From Buchananella sp. 14KM1171 (lineage in GTDB: Bacteria; Actinomycetota; Actinomycetes; Actinomycetales; Actinomycetaceae), in assembly GCF_041380365.1 (NCBI RefSeq), contig NZ_CP159981.1, positions 2,170,001-2,234,000 on the forward strand: 64,000 nt of DNA. Reading direction: 5' to 3'. The translations under genes and the position numbers were made by a program. This document shows positions 44,721 through 53,988 of the stretch, piece after piece (within the stretch, counting starts at the first letter, position 1; the number at the start of each line of letters is the position of its first letter). The notes beneath the pieces are model-generated. The model ran no database searches and was not told where the DNA came from. It saw only the letters and a program-made list of their open reading frames with translations.

Positions 44721-47066
44721 ATGACCTTCCCGTCCTACGTGCCGCTTAACGAGAGTGCTTGGGAGCGGGCCGAATGGCCCCTCGGCGGGCACCTGACGCC
44801 CACGGGCGCCACCTTCGCGGTCTACGCGCCCAAGGCGAGCAGGGTGCAGCTCGAGTTCTACCAAGAGCACACCGGGCAAGACGCCCACTTCACCTGCCTG
44901 CCCGCGCAGGGTCCCGACGGCGTATGGCGCGCCGAGGTGGGTGGCGTGGAGCCCGGCGTCCTCTACGGCTACCGTACCTGGGGCGGCAACTGGCCCTACG
45001 ACCCGCAGTGGCGGCCCGGCAGCGAGGCGGGCTTCCTGAGCGACTTCGACGCGTTCGGCAACCGGTTCAACCCGAACAAGGTGCTCTTTGACCCCTACGG
45101 GCGCGAGGTCACCCACACGATGTACTCCGACTGCGTCCTGCTAGACGGCCTGGACGGCGGCGCGTTCGGCACCGGGGGCGAGGACTATCTCGGGCGCCCC
45201 CGCCGGGAGGCGGACACCGCGCGGATCGCCCCGAAGTCAGTGCTGCTGCCTGCGGAGAAGCGCGACTGGCAAAAGCCCTCCCTGCCTGCGGGCAAGGCCG
45301 TCATCTACGAGTCCTCGATCTCCCAGCTGGTGGGCCACCCCTCCGTGGCGCGCCTGGGCGACCTGCTGGGCGGCGCGGGCGGGTTTGCGCAGCTGCAAAA
45401 CGTGCCCCCCGAGTACGTGGGCACCTACAAGGGTGCGGCGATGCTGGCCCCCTACCTGAAGGCGCTGGGCATCACCGCGCTGGAGCTCCTGCCGGTTCAC
45501 GAGACCAACGTCTCCGAGTCCGGGCGCGATGGGCACACCAACTCCTGGGGGTACATGACCCTCAGCTTCTTCTCGCCCTCCAGGCGATACGCCGCAGACA
45601 AAAGCTTTGGCGGCCCCACCCGCGAGTTCCGGGAAATGGTGACCGCCTTCCACCGCGAGGGCATCGAGGTCTACCTGGACGTGGTCTACAACCACACCGC
45701 AGAGGGCGGCAACTGGAACGGGGACCCCACCACCACCGGTTTCACCTCCCTGGGTGGCTTCGCCGCCGGCGAGTACTACGTGCAGACCGCCTCCCACGCG
45801 ATCGTGGACGGCGCCACCGGTACCTCCAACCAGCTCAACTACTCCAGCCCGGCCGCGCACCGGCTGGTGCTGGACTCCCTGGCCTACTGGACCCGCGAGA
45901 TGGGGGTGGACGGTTTCCGCTTCGACCTGGCCACGGTGCTGGGCCGCAGGCCGGCGGACGCCCACCAGGAGGACTGGGGCAACCAGAAGCGCTTCTTCAG
46001 CGACCACGAGCTGCTGGTGGAGATCGCCGCCTTCGCGAAGGCGGAGAACATCGAGGTCATCGCCGAGGCGTGGGACCTGTGGGGTTACGAGGTCGGCAAC
46101 TTCCCGCGCGGCTGGGGGGAGTGGAACGGGCGCTACCGCGACACGGTGCGCCGCTTCCTCAAGGGCGACGGCAACACCGGCGCCTTCCTGGAGATGGTCA
46201 ACGGCGACTACCACCACTTCGCGGACAACGGCGGGCCCCAGCGTACCGTCAACTTCGTGGTGGCACACGACGGCTTCACCCTGGCCGACCTGGTCAGCTA
46301 CCCGGCCAAGCAAAACGACCAGCCCTGGCCGTTTGGCCCCAGCGACGGGGGCAGCGACGACAACCTCAGCTGGGACAGCGGCGGCGACCAGGCGCTGCGC
46401 CGCCAGCGGCTGCGCAACTTCCTGGTGACCCTGTTCTTCTCCCGTGGCGTGCCGATGATCGTGGCGGGCGACGAGTTTGGGCGCACCCAGAACGGAAACA
46501 ACAACCCCTGGGCTCTGAGCAGCATCGCCATGTGGAACAACTACGCCGCCGCCGCCAGCAGTGCCCCGCAGCGGGTGCCGGTGGAGGCTATCGGCCCCGA
46601 CGGGGAGCCGGTGGGGCAGTACCACGACAACCTGGGGCAGTTTGGTGGGGAGCCGAACCGCAACGCCCTGCTGGACTTCACCACCTTCCTGGGTGCGCTG
46701 CGCAGCCGCCACGACGCGTTGTGCGCGCAGCACTACGGCGACCTGCGACCCGACGACAAGGACGTGTCTTACGTCTTCCACTCCCCGGAGATGCTGGCCG
46801 GGGTGCACGAGGGCGACCGGGCCGTGGCCATCCACATCAACACCCCGGGCGACGACTTCTGGCTGATGGTCAACATGGCCGACTTCCCCATCAATTTCCG
46901 CGTGCCGCAGGCGGCGGAGGGCCAGGTGTGGCGCAAGCTGGTCGACACGTCTGCGGAGGCCGAGGAAGAGGGCAACTTCTGGGAAGAGGGCACCGGCCCA
47001 CTGGTGGGCCAGGAGGTCTGGGTGGGCACCTGGGCCATCCAGGTGCTGCACCAGGAACAGGCCTGA
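44721..47066 (+). CDS. glgX: Glycogen debranching enzyme (isoamylase type, GH13_11)
   Basis: Hydrolyses alpha-1,6 branches in glycogen or limit dextrins. The 781 residues comprise an N-terminal CBM48 domain (about 15-125, VYAPKASRVQLEFY), the GH13 barrel with VYLDVVYNHTAEG, the nucleophile Asp in GFRFDLATVLG, acid Glu in VIAEAWDLWG and third Asp in VVAHDGFTLADLVSY, and a C-terminal beta domain. Slightly longer than typical GlgX/TreX. ATG 44721 (AGGA eight bases upstream) or ATG 44712 are both possible. Monocistronic. Confidence 0.93.
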   Translation: MTFPSYVPLNESAWERAEWPLGGHLTPTGATFAVYAPKASRVQLEFYQEHTGQDAHFTCLPAQGPDGVWRAEVGGVEPGVLYGYRTWGGNWPYDPQWRPGSEAGFLSDFDAFGNRFNPNKVLFDPYGREVTHTMYSDCVLLDGLDGGAFGTGGEDYLGRPRREADTARIAPKSVLLPAEKRDWQKPSLPAGKAVIYESSISQLVGHPSVARLGDLLGGAGGFAQLQNVPPEYVGTYKGAAMLAPYLKALGITALELLPVHETNVSESGRDGHTNSWGYMTLSFFSPSRRYAADKSFGGPTREFREMVTAFHREGIEVYLDVVYNHTAEGGNWNGDPTTTGFTSLGGFAAGEYYVQTASHAIVDGATGTSNQLNYSSPAAHRLVLDSLAYWTREMGVDGFRFDLATVLGRRPADAHQEDWGNQKRFFSDHELLVEIAAFAKAENIEVIAEAWDLWGYEVGNFPRGWGEWNGRYRDTVRRFLKGDGNTGAFLEMVNGDYHHFADNGGPQRTVNFVVAHDGFTLADLVSYPAKQNDQPWPFGPSDGGSDDNLSWDSGGDQALRRQRLRNFLVTLFFSRGVPMIVAGDEFGRTQNGNNNPWALSSIAMWNNYAAAASSAPQRVPVEAIGPDGEPVGQYHDNLGQFGGEPNRNALLDFTTFLGALRSRHDALCAQHYGDLRPDDKDVSYVFHSPEMLAGVHEGDRAVAIHINTPGDDFWLMVNMADFPINFRVPQAAEGQVWRKLVDTSAEAEEEGNFWEEGTGPLVGQEVWVGTWAIQVLHQEQA

Positions 47067-47360
47067 GCCGGGCGGCGGGGGCGGGGCCAGCGCCCCGCCC
47101 GCGCCGTCGCCCCGGCCCCGTGCATCCCGGCCGGCCTTTTGTCGCCTGGCGCCGTCGGCGCGGCCCAAAGTGGGACGTTCCACACCGGCGCGGCGCTGCA
47201 ATGCTGGGAAAAGCCGCCGCTTTCTGGCATGATTGAGCGCTGTACCCGGCTGGTAGGGCCCCTCTCTCCCTGCCGAGTCGTGTCCAGGAAGCCCCCAACG
47301 CTTGTAACCCACCGAGCCGAGGCGCGCCTCCACCCCAATTGATTCAGGAGTTCCACCACT
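47067..47360. other. Intergenic region glgX-rpsP
   Basis: This 294-base gap holds a GC-rich hairpin immediately after glgX (GGGCGGGGC with GCCCCGCCC, about 47082-47102), probably its terminator, and the long leader of rpsP. A -35/-10 pair was not clear to me; TTCTGGCATGATTG (about 47221) is a candidate promoter core. Confidence 0.45.
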
Positions 47361-47852
47361 GTGGCAGTGAAGATTCGTCTCAAGCGAATGGGCAAGATCC
47401 GTTCGCCGTTCTACCGTGTCGTTGTCGTTGACGCCCGCAAGCGTCGCGACGGCCGCGTGATCGAGGAGATCGGCAAGTACAACCCGATGGAGGAGCCGTC
47501 CTTCATCGAGATCACCTCCGAGCGTGCGCAGTACTGGCTCGGCGTGGGCGCCCAGCCCACCGACCAGGTGCGCAACCTGCTCCAGATCACCGGTGACTGG
47601 CAGAAGTTCAAGGGCCTGCCGGGCGCCGAGGGTCGCCTGAAGGTCAAGGCCGGTGCCGAGGCGCTGGCCGCCGCCAAGGCTGACGCCATCAAGGCCGCCG
47701 ACGCCGCCGCCGAGAAGGTCAAGGCTGCTGCCTCCGCCGCTAAGGCTGAGGCCGAGGCTGCCGCCGCTGCCGAGGCCGCTGAGGCCGAGGCCGCCGAGTC
47801 CGCCGCTGAGGAGGCCACCGAGGCCGCCGAGAGCGCGGGCGAGGAAGCCTGA
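47361..47852 (+). CDS. rpsP: 30S ribosomal protein S16
   Basis: Ribosomal protein of 163 residues. The S16 fold covers about 1-85 ([20 protein letters not shown], first part; [14 protein letters not shown]). An Ala/Glu/Lys-rich low-complexity tail of about 75 residues follows, as in several actinobacteria. Start is GTG 47361, with CAGGAG ten bases upstream. khpA starts two bases after the stop. Confidence 0.96.
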   Translation: MAVKIRLKRMGKIRSPFYRVVVVDARKRRDGRVIEEIGKYNPMEEPSFIEITSERAQYWLGVGAQPTDQVRNLLQITGDWQKFKGLPGAEGRLKVKAGAEALAAAKADAIKAADAAAEKVKAAASAAKAEAEAAAAAEAAEAEAAESAAEEATEAAESAGEEA

Positions 47853-47853
47853 C

Positions 47854-48093
47854 GTGCTAGCGGACGCCCTCGAGCACCTGGTGCGCGGAATCGTGGACAA
47901 CCCGGACGAGGTCCGGGTCACCTCCAAGAACCTGCGTCGCGGTGAACTGCTCGAGGTGCGGGTAGCCCAGAGCGACCTGGGCCGCGTGATCGGCCGCTCC
48001 GGCCGCACCGCCCGCGCCCTGCGCACCGTCATTTCCGCGCTGGCCACCCAGGGGCCGGTTCGCGTCGACGTGATCGACACGGACCGCCGCTAA
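47854..48093 (+). CDS. khpA: KH-domain RNA-binding protein KhpA
   Basis: Single KH-domain protein of 79 residues with the GRxxG loop (LGRVIGRSGRTARALR). KhpA/KhpB are RNA-binding proteins that influence elongation and division in Gram-positives. It lies, as usual, between rpsP and rimM. GTG start with GAGGAAG upstream, overlapping the rpsP end. A terminator hairpin follows the stop. Confidence 0.94.
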   Translation: MLADALEHLVRGIVDNPDEVRVTSKNLRRGELLEVRVAQSDLGRVIGRSGRTARALRTVISALATQGPVRVDVIDTDRR

Positions 48094-48106
48094 GAGCCGG
48101 CCACAG

Positions 48107-48142
48107 ACGGCCCGCTACCCTTAAAGGGTGGCGGGCCGTTTT
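48107..48142 (+). terminator. Intrinsic terminator between khpA and rimM
   Basis: A 15-bp stem with one wobble pair (48107-48121 with 48125-48139), loop TAA, followed by TTTTC. It splits what is usually one operon. Confidence 0.82.
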
Positions 48143-48174
48143 CGCGCCCACCCCCGTCCATACATAGGAGAAAC

Positions 48175-48693
48175 ATGCTTCTCACCGTTGCCGTCATCGG
48201 CTCCGCGCACGGCCTGCGCGGGGAGGTGCGCCTCGACGTGCGCACCGACAACCCTGCCCAGCGCCTGGCCCCTGGCACGGTGCTGCCCACGGAGGGCGGG
48301 CCCCTGGCGGAGCTGACCGTGGAGCGGGTGCGCCGCGACGGGGAAAAGGTGTACGCGCGCTTCGTCGAGATCGCGGACCGCACCGCTGCGGAGGCCCTGC
48401 GCGGGGTGCGCCTGCTGGTGGACGCCGACGCCGAGGAGGACGCGGAGGACGACGCCTACTATCCCCACCAGCTGCGTGGCCTGCGCGTGGAGCACGTGGA
48501 CGGACGCGAGCTGGGCGTGGTGAAGGACCTGCTGCCGGGCGCCGCGCAGGACCTACTGGTGGTGAAGGCGGCGGGCGGCGAGGTGCTGGTCCCGTTCGTC
48601 TCCGCCATCGCCCGCGAGGTGGACCTGGTCGGCGCTCGCGTGGTGCTGGACCCGCCAGGCGGCATGTTCCCCGGCCTGGGGGAGGCGCTCTAA
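48175..48693 (+). CDS. rimM: Ribosome maturation factor RimM
   Basis: 16S processing factor that helps 30S head assembly near S19. The 172 residues contain the N-terminal beta-barrel ([18 protein letters not shown]) and the C-terminal PRC barrel ([25 protein letters not shown]). ATG has AGGAGAAAC upstream. One base separates its stop from the trmD GTG. Only 32 bases lie between the upstream terminator and its ATG, so its promoter must lie in or before the hairpin, or readthrough feeds it. Confidence 0.94.
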   Translation: MLLTVAVIGSAHGLRGEVRLDVRTDNPAQRLAPGTVLPTEGGPLAELTVERVRRDGEKVYARFVEIADRTAAEALRGVRLLVDADAEEDAEDDAYYPHQLRGLRVEHVDGRELGVVKDLLPGAAQDLLVVKAAGGEVLVPFVSAIAREVDLVGARVVLDPPGGMFPGLGEAL

Positions 48694-48694
48694 G

Positions 48695-50140
48695 GTGCGC
48701 ATCGACGTCGTCTCCATCTTCCCCGCCTACCTGGACGCCCTGCAGCTCTCCCTGGTCGGCAAGGCCGCCGCGAGCGGGCTGGTGACCCTGGCGGTGCACG
48801 ACCTGCGCGAGGTCACCACCGACCGGCACCGCACGGTCGACGACACCCCGGTCGGGGGCGGCGCAGGCATGGTCATGCGCCCCGACGTGTGGGGCAAGTG
48901 CCTGGACGGGGTGCTCGGCCTGCCCACCGGCGGCGAGGACGGGGCGGCGGGCGGAACGTCGTCCGTCCAGACCGGCACGCAGCGGCGCGTACTGGCCGTG
49001 CCCACCCCGGCCGGGCGGCCGCTCACCCAGGCGATGGTGGCGGACCTGGCGCGCGCCGACCAGCTGGTGATCGCGTGCGGCCGCTACGAGGGCATCGACT
49101 CGCGCGTGCCGCAGCACTACGCCACCACCCACGAGGTGGTCGAGTATTCGATCGGCGACTACGTGCTCAACGGCGGCGAGGTGGCCGCGCTCGCCCTCAT
49201 CGAGGCCGTGGTGCGCCTGCTTCCCGGCGTGGTGGGCAACCCCGCCTCCCTGGTGGAGGAGTCCCACGGCGAGGCCGGCCTGCTGGAATACCCCGTCTTC
49301 ACCCGTCCGCTTGAGTGGCGAGGGATCGACGTGCCGGCCGTCCTGCTCAGCGGCGACCACGGCCGGATCGAACGTTGGAGGCGCGACCAGGCCCTGCAGC
49401 GCACCGCCCAGCGCCGCCCCGACATGCTGGCGCGATTGGATTCCGACCGGCTGAACGGCGACGACAAGGCCGCCCTTGCGGCCGTCGGCTGGTGCGTGCC
49501 GGCGGGCGGCCAGCCGATGCGATTCGTGCTGCGCCCCGCCGTGATGGACGACGCTGCAGCGCTGGCCGCCCTTGCCGCGCAGACCTTCCCGCTCGCCTGC
49601 CCCGCCTTCCTGCCGGAGGCAGAGATCCGCGAGCACATCTCCACGCGCCTGACCGAACAGGCGTTTGCGCAACTGCTTGGCGCCCCGGGCGCATACACGG
49701 TGGTTGCCACGCCGGTCGGCAGCGGGGGAGAGGACAGCGGCGTCGAGGCCGGCCAGGGGCCGCTGTTGGGTTACGCCGTGGTGCTGCTCGGGCCGGACGG
49801 GGCCGCTCACCCCCTCGGGGAGCGCCAGCCCGGTGCGCTCAAGCGGGCCGGCTACGCTCGGCCCGCCGAGTTCTACAAGTGCTACGTGGCAGGCGAGCTG
49901 ATTGGCTCCGGCCTGGCCTCCGCCTTGATCGCGCACTGCCTGGAGCACGCGCGCGCCCAGGGCGCCGACGCCCTGTGGCTGGGCACCCACGAGGGCAACA
50001 AGCGCGCCCAGCGCGCCTACAAGCGCCACGGCTTTAAGAAGGTGGGCAAGCGGGAGTTCATGGTGGGCGCGCACGCCTGCCGGGACGTCGTCATGGCCTG
50101 CCCGCTGGGCCGCGGGGGCGACCAACAACCGTCCGATTAA
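48695..50140 (+). CDS. trmD: tRNA (guanine37-N1)-methyltransferase TrmD fused to a GNAT acetyltransferase domain
   Basis: Residues 1-270 are TrmD, a SPOUT methyltransferase making m1G37 in tRNAs: [56 protein letters not shown]. Residues from 275 on form a GNAT N-acetyltransferase: [17 protein letters not shown], acetyl-CoA motif [12 protein letters not shown], and [15 protein letters not shown]. No stop separates the two, giving 481 residues instead of about 240-270. ATG 49517, the first codon of the GNAT part, has no strong ribosome binding site, so a true fusion is favoured. GTG start. The acetylation substrate is unknown. Confidence 0.92.
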   Translation: MRIDVVSIFPAYLDALQLSLVGKAAASGLVTLAVHDLREVTTDRHRTVDDTPVGGGAGMVMRPDVWGKCLDGVLGLPTGGEDGAAGGTSSVQTGTQRRVLAVPTPAGRPLTQAMVADLARADQLVIACGRYEGIDSRVPQHYATTHEVVEYSIGDYVLNGGEVAALALIEAVVRLLPGVVGNPASLVEESHGEAGLLEYPVFTRPLEWRGIDVPAVLLSGDHGRIERWRRDQALQRTAQRRPDMLARLDSDRLNGDDKAALAAVGWCVPAGGQPMRFVLRPAVMDDAAALAALAAQTFPLACPAFLPEAEIREHISTRLTEQAFAQLLGAPGAYTVVATPVGSGGEDSGVEAGQGPLLGYAVVLLGPDGAAHPLGERQPGALKRAGYARPAEFYKCYVAGELIGSGLASALIAHCLEHARAQGADALWLGTHEGNKRAQRAYKRHGFKKVGKREFMVGAHACRDVVMACPLGRGGDQQPSD

Positions 50141-50436
50141 CGGCCCGGCGGTGGGCCGACGGGCGTTTTGCAGGCCGGGCGGCGCGCAGCCGGGTGGTGC
50201 GCTTGCGCCGCCTGTGCACCGGGCGGGCGGATCGGCAAAGGGGCGGGTGGAACGTCGTGCGTGGCGGGAACCACGCGGCGGCGCGCTTTGGGCGGCGGGG
50301 CCGGTGTGGCAGAATTGCTACCCGGTCTGCACACAGCCACGCTCTGCCCCTGGGGAGCTGGCGAGCACGTGGGGCAGGCTGCCGAAAAACTAGACAAGGC
50401 CGCACGGGACCAGAGGCGCGCGCGGAAGAGTGAACA
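50141..50436 (+). other. Leader/promoter region of rplS
   Basis: A 296-base gap. CGGCCC/GGGCCG (50141-50158) followed by GGGCGTTTT is a weak terminator for trmD. A promoter-like pair TTGGGC/AGAATT lies near 50288-50316. CTGCCCC (50344-50350) pairs with GGGGCAG (50371-50377) in the leader; autoregulatory leaders are known for L19 in other bacteria, but no match is claimed. Confidence 0.45.
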
Positions 50437-50787
50437 ATGAACATTCTCAACGAGATCGGTGCTGCGCAGATGCGCAGCGACCTGCCCGCTTTCCGTCCGG
50501 GTGACACCCTGAAGGTCCACGTCAAGGTGGTCGAGGGTAACCGCTCCCGTATCCAGGTGTTCCAGGGTGTCGTCATCGCCCGCTCCGGCGCCGGCGTTTC
50601 TGAGACCTTCACCATCCGCAAGGTCTCCTTCGGCTGCGGCGTGGAGCGCACCTTCCCGGTGCACACCCCCTCCATCGACCGCATCGAGGTTGTCACCCGC
50701 GGTCTGGTGCGCCGCGCCAAGCTGTACTACCTGCGTGGTCTGCACGGCAAGGCCGCCAAGATCAAGGAGAAGCGCGACAACGCGTGA
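50437..50787 (+). CDS. rplS: 50S ribosomal protein L19
   Basis: Ribosomal protein at the 30S-50S interface. The normal 116-residue length carries [20 protein letters not shown] and [23 protein letters not shown] and [23 protein letters not shown] preceded by GCGGAAGAG. Terminated by a strong hairpin, so separate from lepB. Confidence 0.97.
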   Translation: MNILNEIGAAQMRSDLPAFRPGDTLKVHVKVVEGNRSRIQVFQGVVIARSGAGVSETFTIRKVSFGCGVERTFPVHTPSIDRIEVVTRGLVRRAKLYYLRGLHGKAAKIKEKRDNA

Positions 50788-50799
50788 CCTTGAGACGAG

Positions 50800-50839
50800 G
50801 TGGGGGTGTGGCGCGAGAGGCCGCACCCCCACTTTGCTT
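50800..50839 (+). terminator. Intrinsic terminator of rplS
   Basis: A 13-bp stem with one wobble (50800-50812 with 50820-50832) followed by TTTGCTT. Confidence 0.85.
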
Positions 50840-50854
50840 CTAGACTTTGCCGTG

Positions 50855-51622
50855 ATGACTGAGAAGAACAAACCCGCTGTGCGTGCCGAGGCTCGGCACG
50901 CCGCGAGGTCCAAGAAGTCCGCGCCACTGGACGTAAAGACGGCCAAGGCTGCCAGGACTCTCTACGTGGTGGCACGCGAGGCCGTGTTCCTCATCGTGGT
51001 GACCCTGGTGGTTGCCGTCACCATGAAGACCTTCATCTCTCAGACCTTCCAGATCCCCACCGGCTCCATGATCTCCACCATCGAGCCCGGGGACCGCGTG
51101 ATGGCGCGCCGCTTCAACATCGACCCCGAGGACGTGCGGCGCGGCGACATCGTGATCTTCAAGGACTCCCAGAACTGGCTGGGTGGAACCACCGCCCCCC
51201 GCGACTGGCTCACCAGGTTCTTCGCCGGCGTGGGCCTGATCCCGGAGAGCGACGAACACCTCGCCAAGCGGGTAATCGCGCTGGGAGGGGACCACGTCTC
51301 CTGCTGCAGCGTCAACGGCAAGCTCCAGGTCAACGGCGTCGAGATTGACGAACCCTACCTGGACGCAGGCATCGCCCCCTCCGACATCGAGTTCTCCGTG
51401 GTGGTGCCCCCCGGACACATGTGGGTCATGGGAGACAACCGGCCGCGCTCCGGCGATTCGCGCGCCCACATGGACAGCCCCACGCAGGGCGCGGTGCCGC
51501 TGACCGACGTGGAGGGAATCGTCTACGCCACCTTCCTGCCGATCAGCCGCATGGCCTGGCACTCCAACCCGGGCAACTTTGACCACGTGCCGCCGCCGGC
51601 CCAGCTCGACACGGGCCAGTGA
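50855..51622 (+). CDS. lepB: Signal peptidase I
   Basis: Membrane protease that cleaves Sec/Tat signal peptides. The 255 residues have one transmembrane helix (about 39-60), catalytic Ser in PTGSMISTIEPGDRV (about residue 71) and catalytic Lys in AKRVIALGGD (about 141), plus the GDNRPRSGDSR box. ATG 50855 is eight bases after TAGACT (50841-50846) and has no Shine-Dalgarno, so a leaderless transcript is likely; GTG 50852 is also in frame. GTGA overlap with rnhB. Confidence 0.95.
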   Translation: MTEKNKPAVRAEARHAARSKKSAPLDVKTAKAARTLYVVAREAVFLIVVTLVVAVTMKTFISQTFQIPTGSMISTIEPGDRVMARRFNIDPEDVRRGDIVIFKDSQNWLGGTTAPRDWLTRFFAGVGLIPESDEHLAKRVIALGGDHVSCCSVNGKLQVNGVEIDEPYLDAGIAPSDIEFSVVVPPGHMWVMGDNRPRSGDSRAHMDSPTQGAVPLTDVEGIVYATFLPISRMAWHSNPGNFDHVPPPAQLDTGQ

Positions 51623-52416
51623 GCCGTGCGGCGCAGGAGCGGCCAGTGAGGCGCGCGGCGCAGTGCATCCCGCCGTGTAGCCGGGACATCGAGCTGCCCC
51701 TAGTGGAGAGCTTCGGGCTGGTGGCAGGCATGGACGAAGTCGGCCGTGGCGCGATCGCGGGGCCCGTGTGCGTGGGAGTCTGCGTGGTGGGGCCGGAGAC
51801 CGGCCAGCCCCCGGCGGGCCTGACCGACTCCAAGTTGCTCACCGCCAAGCGCCGCGAGGCGCTGGTGGACCCGGCCGCCCGGTGGGTGGCGGCCAGCGCA
51901 GTCGGTGCGGCAAGCGCCGCCGAGATCGACCAGATCGGCATCGTGGCAGCGCTGCGCCTGGCGGGCCGGCGCGCCCTCCACGCCGTCAGCGCCCAGGGCT
52001 ACGCGCCCAGCTTCGTGCTGCTGGACGGCAGCCACGACTGGCTCAGCGAGCCGCAGGCGGACCTGTTCAGCTTCGATGCGGCGGTGCCGACGCCCCAGAT
52101 CGGTGGCGCGCACGCAACGGCGCCCGGTGGGCTGGGCCCGGGGGAGCGCGGCATGTACGGGCCGGGCAGTGCGGCGTTGGCCTACGACGGTCCGGTCCAA
52201 ACGCTGGTGAAGGGCGACGCGCGCGTCAGCGTCATCGCGGCCGCCTCGGTGCTGGCCAAGGTGCGGCGCGACGCCTACATGGCGGGCCTGGCAGACCCCG
52301 GGTATGGGTGGGCCTCCAACAAGGGATACGGTGCCGCAGTGCACTACCGGGGCATCGCGGCGCACGGGTTGAGTGAGCAGCATCGCCGCAGCTGGAACCT
52401 GCCGGGAACGGACTGA
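51619..52416 (+). CDS. rnhB: Ribonuclease HII
   Basis: Removes ribonucleotides and RNA primers from DNA. The 265 residues have the catalytic GMDEVGRGAIAGP (about residues 37-49), TDSKLLT, LLDGSHDW and VKGDARVSVIAAASVLAKV. Start GTG 51619 overlaps the lepB stop; a second in-frame GTG at 51646 lies in a short direct repeat of the same region (CGGCGCAGGAGCGGCCAGTGAG-like), so the first 9-30 residues are uncertain. lepB-rnhB-DUF2469 is a common actinobacterial order. Confidence 0.92.
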   Translation: MSRAAQERPVRRAAQCIPPCSRDIELPLVESFGLVAGMDEVGRGAIAGPVCVGVCVVGPETGQPPAGLTDSKLLTAKRREALVDPAARWVAASAVGAASAAEIDQIGIVAALRLAGRRALHAVSAQGYAPSFVLLDGSHDWLSEPQADLFSFDAAVPTPQIGGAHATAPGGLGPGERGMYGPGSAALAYDGPVQTLVKGDARVSVIAAASVLAKVRRDAYMAGLADPGYGWASNKGYGAAVHYRGIAAHGLSEQHRRSWNLPGTD

Positions 52417-52455
52417 ACCGCCAGCTTTGCACGGGCGTAGGGCACAATTGGGCCT

Positions 52456-52770
52456 GTGAGCATGGAAGACCTGGAAGAGTACGAAGACCGCCTGGAGCTG
52501 GCCCTCTACAAGGAGTACCGCGACGTCCTGCCGATGTTCAACTACGTGGTTGAAACCGAGCGGCGCTTCTACCTGGCCAAGGAGGTCGAGGTGAAGGCCC
52601 ACAGCGCCGGCGGCGAGGTCTACTTCGAGCTCTCGCTGCGCGACGCCTGGGTGTGGGACACCTACCGCACCTCCCGCTTCGTCGACTCCGTCCAGGTGGT
52701 CACCTTCAAGGACGTCAACGTGGAGCGCCTGGCGCCGGCCGACTTCGAGGTCCCCGACGTCACCCTCTGA
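52456..52770 (+). CDS. DUF2469 family protein
   Basis: Conserved 104-residue actinobacterial protein of unknown function, strongly conserved in sequence (SMEDLEEYEDRLELALYKEY, EVYFELSLRDAWVWD, VKHV-like end). Usually between rnhB and yraN, as here. Start is GTG 52456, with CACAAT seven bases upstream (possible leaderless mRNA); ATG 52462 is an alternative. Its end overlaps the convergent tag gene by 11 bases. Confidence 0.9.
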   Translation: MSMEDLEEYEDRLELALYKEYRDVLPMFNYVVETERRFYLAKEVEVKAHSAGGEVYFELSLRDAWVWDTYRTSRFVDSVQVVTFKDVNVERLAPADFEVPDVTL

Positions 52771-53407
52771 CCCTTGCCCCGACGCGCTTATGCTTGTGCG
52801 TCCCCACCAGGTGGGTGTCCACGATCCCGATGGCCTCCATCAACGCGAAGCACATGATCGGGCCAACCCGTTTGAAGCCCGCCTCCCGCAGGGCCTGCGC
52901 CAAGGCGCGCGAACCGGGCGACTGGCTGGGCACCAGTTCGCTGCGCACCAGGTCAGGGAATGACTCTCCCGTAAAAGCCCACACCAGGTCGGATAGGTCG
53001 CTCCCGGTCTCGCGCAGTGCCACGGTGGCCCGCGCGTTGTGGATCACCGCCTCAATCTTGGCGCGGTTGCGCACAATGGCCGCGTTCTGAAGCAGGCGGG
53101 CGACGTCGTCGTCCGTAAAAGCCGCCACGGCCTCCGGCTCGAAGTTCGCAAAGGCGCTCCTAAAGGCGGCGCGCTTGGCCAGGATCGTGCGCCAGGACAA
53201 GCCGGCCTGAAAGAGCTCTAGGCTCAGGCGCTCAAAGACGCCGCGCTCATCCCGAACCGGATCGCCCCACTCGGTGTCGTAGTAGTCGCGCAGCAGCGGA
53301 TCCCGGGCGGCCCAGGCTGGCCGGGCCAGGCCGTCTGCCCCGATGATCACGCTCGGCTCCTGTTCCGGTGGGCCTTCCACTCCTGGTTCCTGGTTGCTGT
53401 ATCTCAT
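52760..53407 (-). CDS. tag: DNA-3-methyladenine glycosylase I
   Basis: Base-excision repair enzyme for 3-methyladenine. The 215 residues include DYYDTEWGDPVRDERGVFERLSLE (first part), AGLSWRTILAKRAAFR, LLQNAAIVRNRAKIEAVI and the MEAIGIVDTH end. Cys and His residues of the zinc snap are only partly evident. Start ATG 53407 has GGAGGGAGGAA upstream; upstream in-frame codons lack a site. It sits between DUF2469 and yraN genes, which are usually adjacent, so it may have been inserted there. Confidence 0.92.
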   Translation of the reverse strand: MRYSNQEPGVEGPPEQEPSVIIGADGLARPAWAARDPLLRDYYDTEWGDPVRDERGVFERLSLELFQAGLSWRTILAKRAAFRSAFANFEPEAVAAFTDDDVARLLQNAAIVRNRAKIEAVIHNARATVALRETGSDLSDLVWAFTGESFPDLVRSELVPSQSPGSRALAQALREAGFKRVGPIMCFALMEAIGIVDTHLVGTHKHKRVGARVRG

Positions 53408-53601
53408 CGTGTTCCTCCCTCCGCTCCAGCTTGCGCCTAACGACACGGCTAGGCAAGGACGATGCGCGCAGTGCGCTTGTCGCCCCGCAGCCGGCTACTT
53501 GGGGACAGCACGCGGGCGGCCAAGGTGTGGATAACCCCGCTGGGCTCACCGTGCGCACCGGCGTTGGCGGACCACCCCACGCCCAGGCGAGCCTGGGGCG
53601 C

Positions 53602-53988
53602 ATGAACAGCGAGAACGACGGCTCCCACCGCCAGGCCCTAGGCCGCCGCGGCGAGGAAATTGCATGCAAGATGCTGGTTTCCGAGGGCTTCCGGCTGCTC
53701 GGACGCAACTGGCGAGACGGCAAACGCGGCGAACTGGACATCATCGCCCACGACCTGCGCGAGGACGCAGTGGTTTTCGTGGAGGTCAAGACGCGCACCA
53801 CGGATGCCTGCGGACGGCCCGCCGAGGCGGTCACCCCCTCCAAGCTGCGCCGCATGCGCACGCTAGGACGCTCCTGGCTCTCGATGTACGGCTGGCGATA
53901 CTCACTGGTGCGCTTCGACGTGGTCGAGGTACTGGTGGCCCCCACGGGGCCTGCGCGCGTCAACCACATCCAGGGAGTTGACCTCTGA
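53602..53988 (+). CDS. YraN/UPF0102 family nuclease-fold protein
   Basis: Protein of 128 residues of the UPF0102 family with a restriction-endonuclease-like fold: LGRRGEEIACKMLVSEGFRLLGRNWR (partial), GELDIIAHD and VVFVEVKTRTT, the conserved Asp-ExK residues. Function is not established; in some bacteria it is linked to natural transformation or replication. It overlaps the comM ATG (TGATG), fitting a yraN-comM-dprA operon. Confidence 0.9.
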   Translation: MNSENDGSHRQALGRRGEEIACKMLVSEGFRLLGRNWRDGKRGELDIIAHDLREDAVVFVEVKTRTTDACGRPAEAVTPSKLRRMRTLGRSWLSMYGWRYSLVRFDVVEVLVAPTGPARVNHIQGVDL

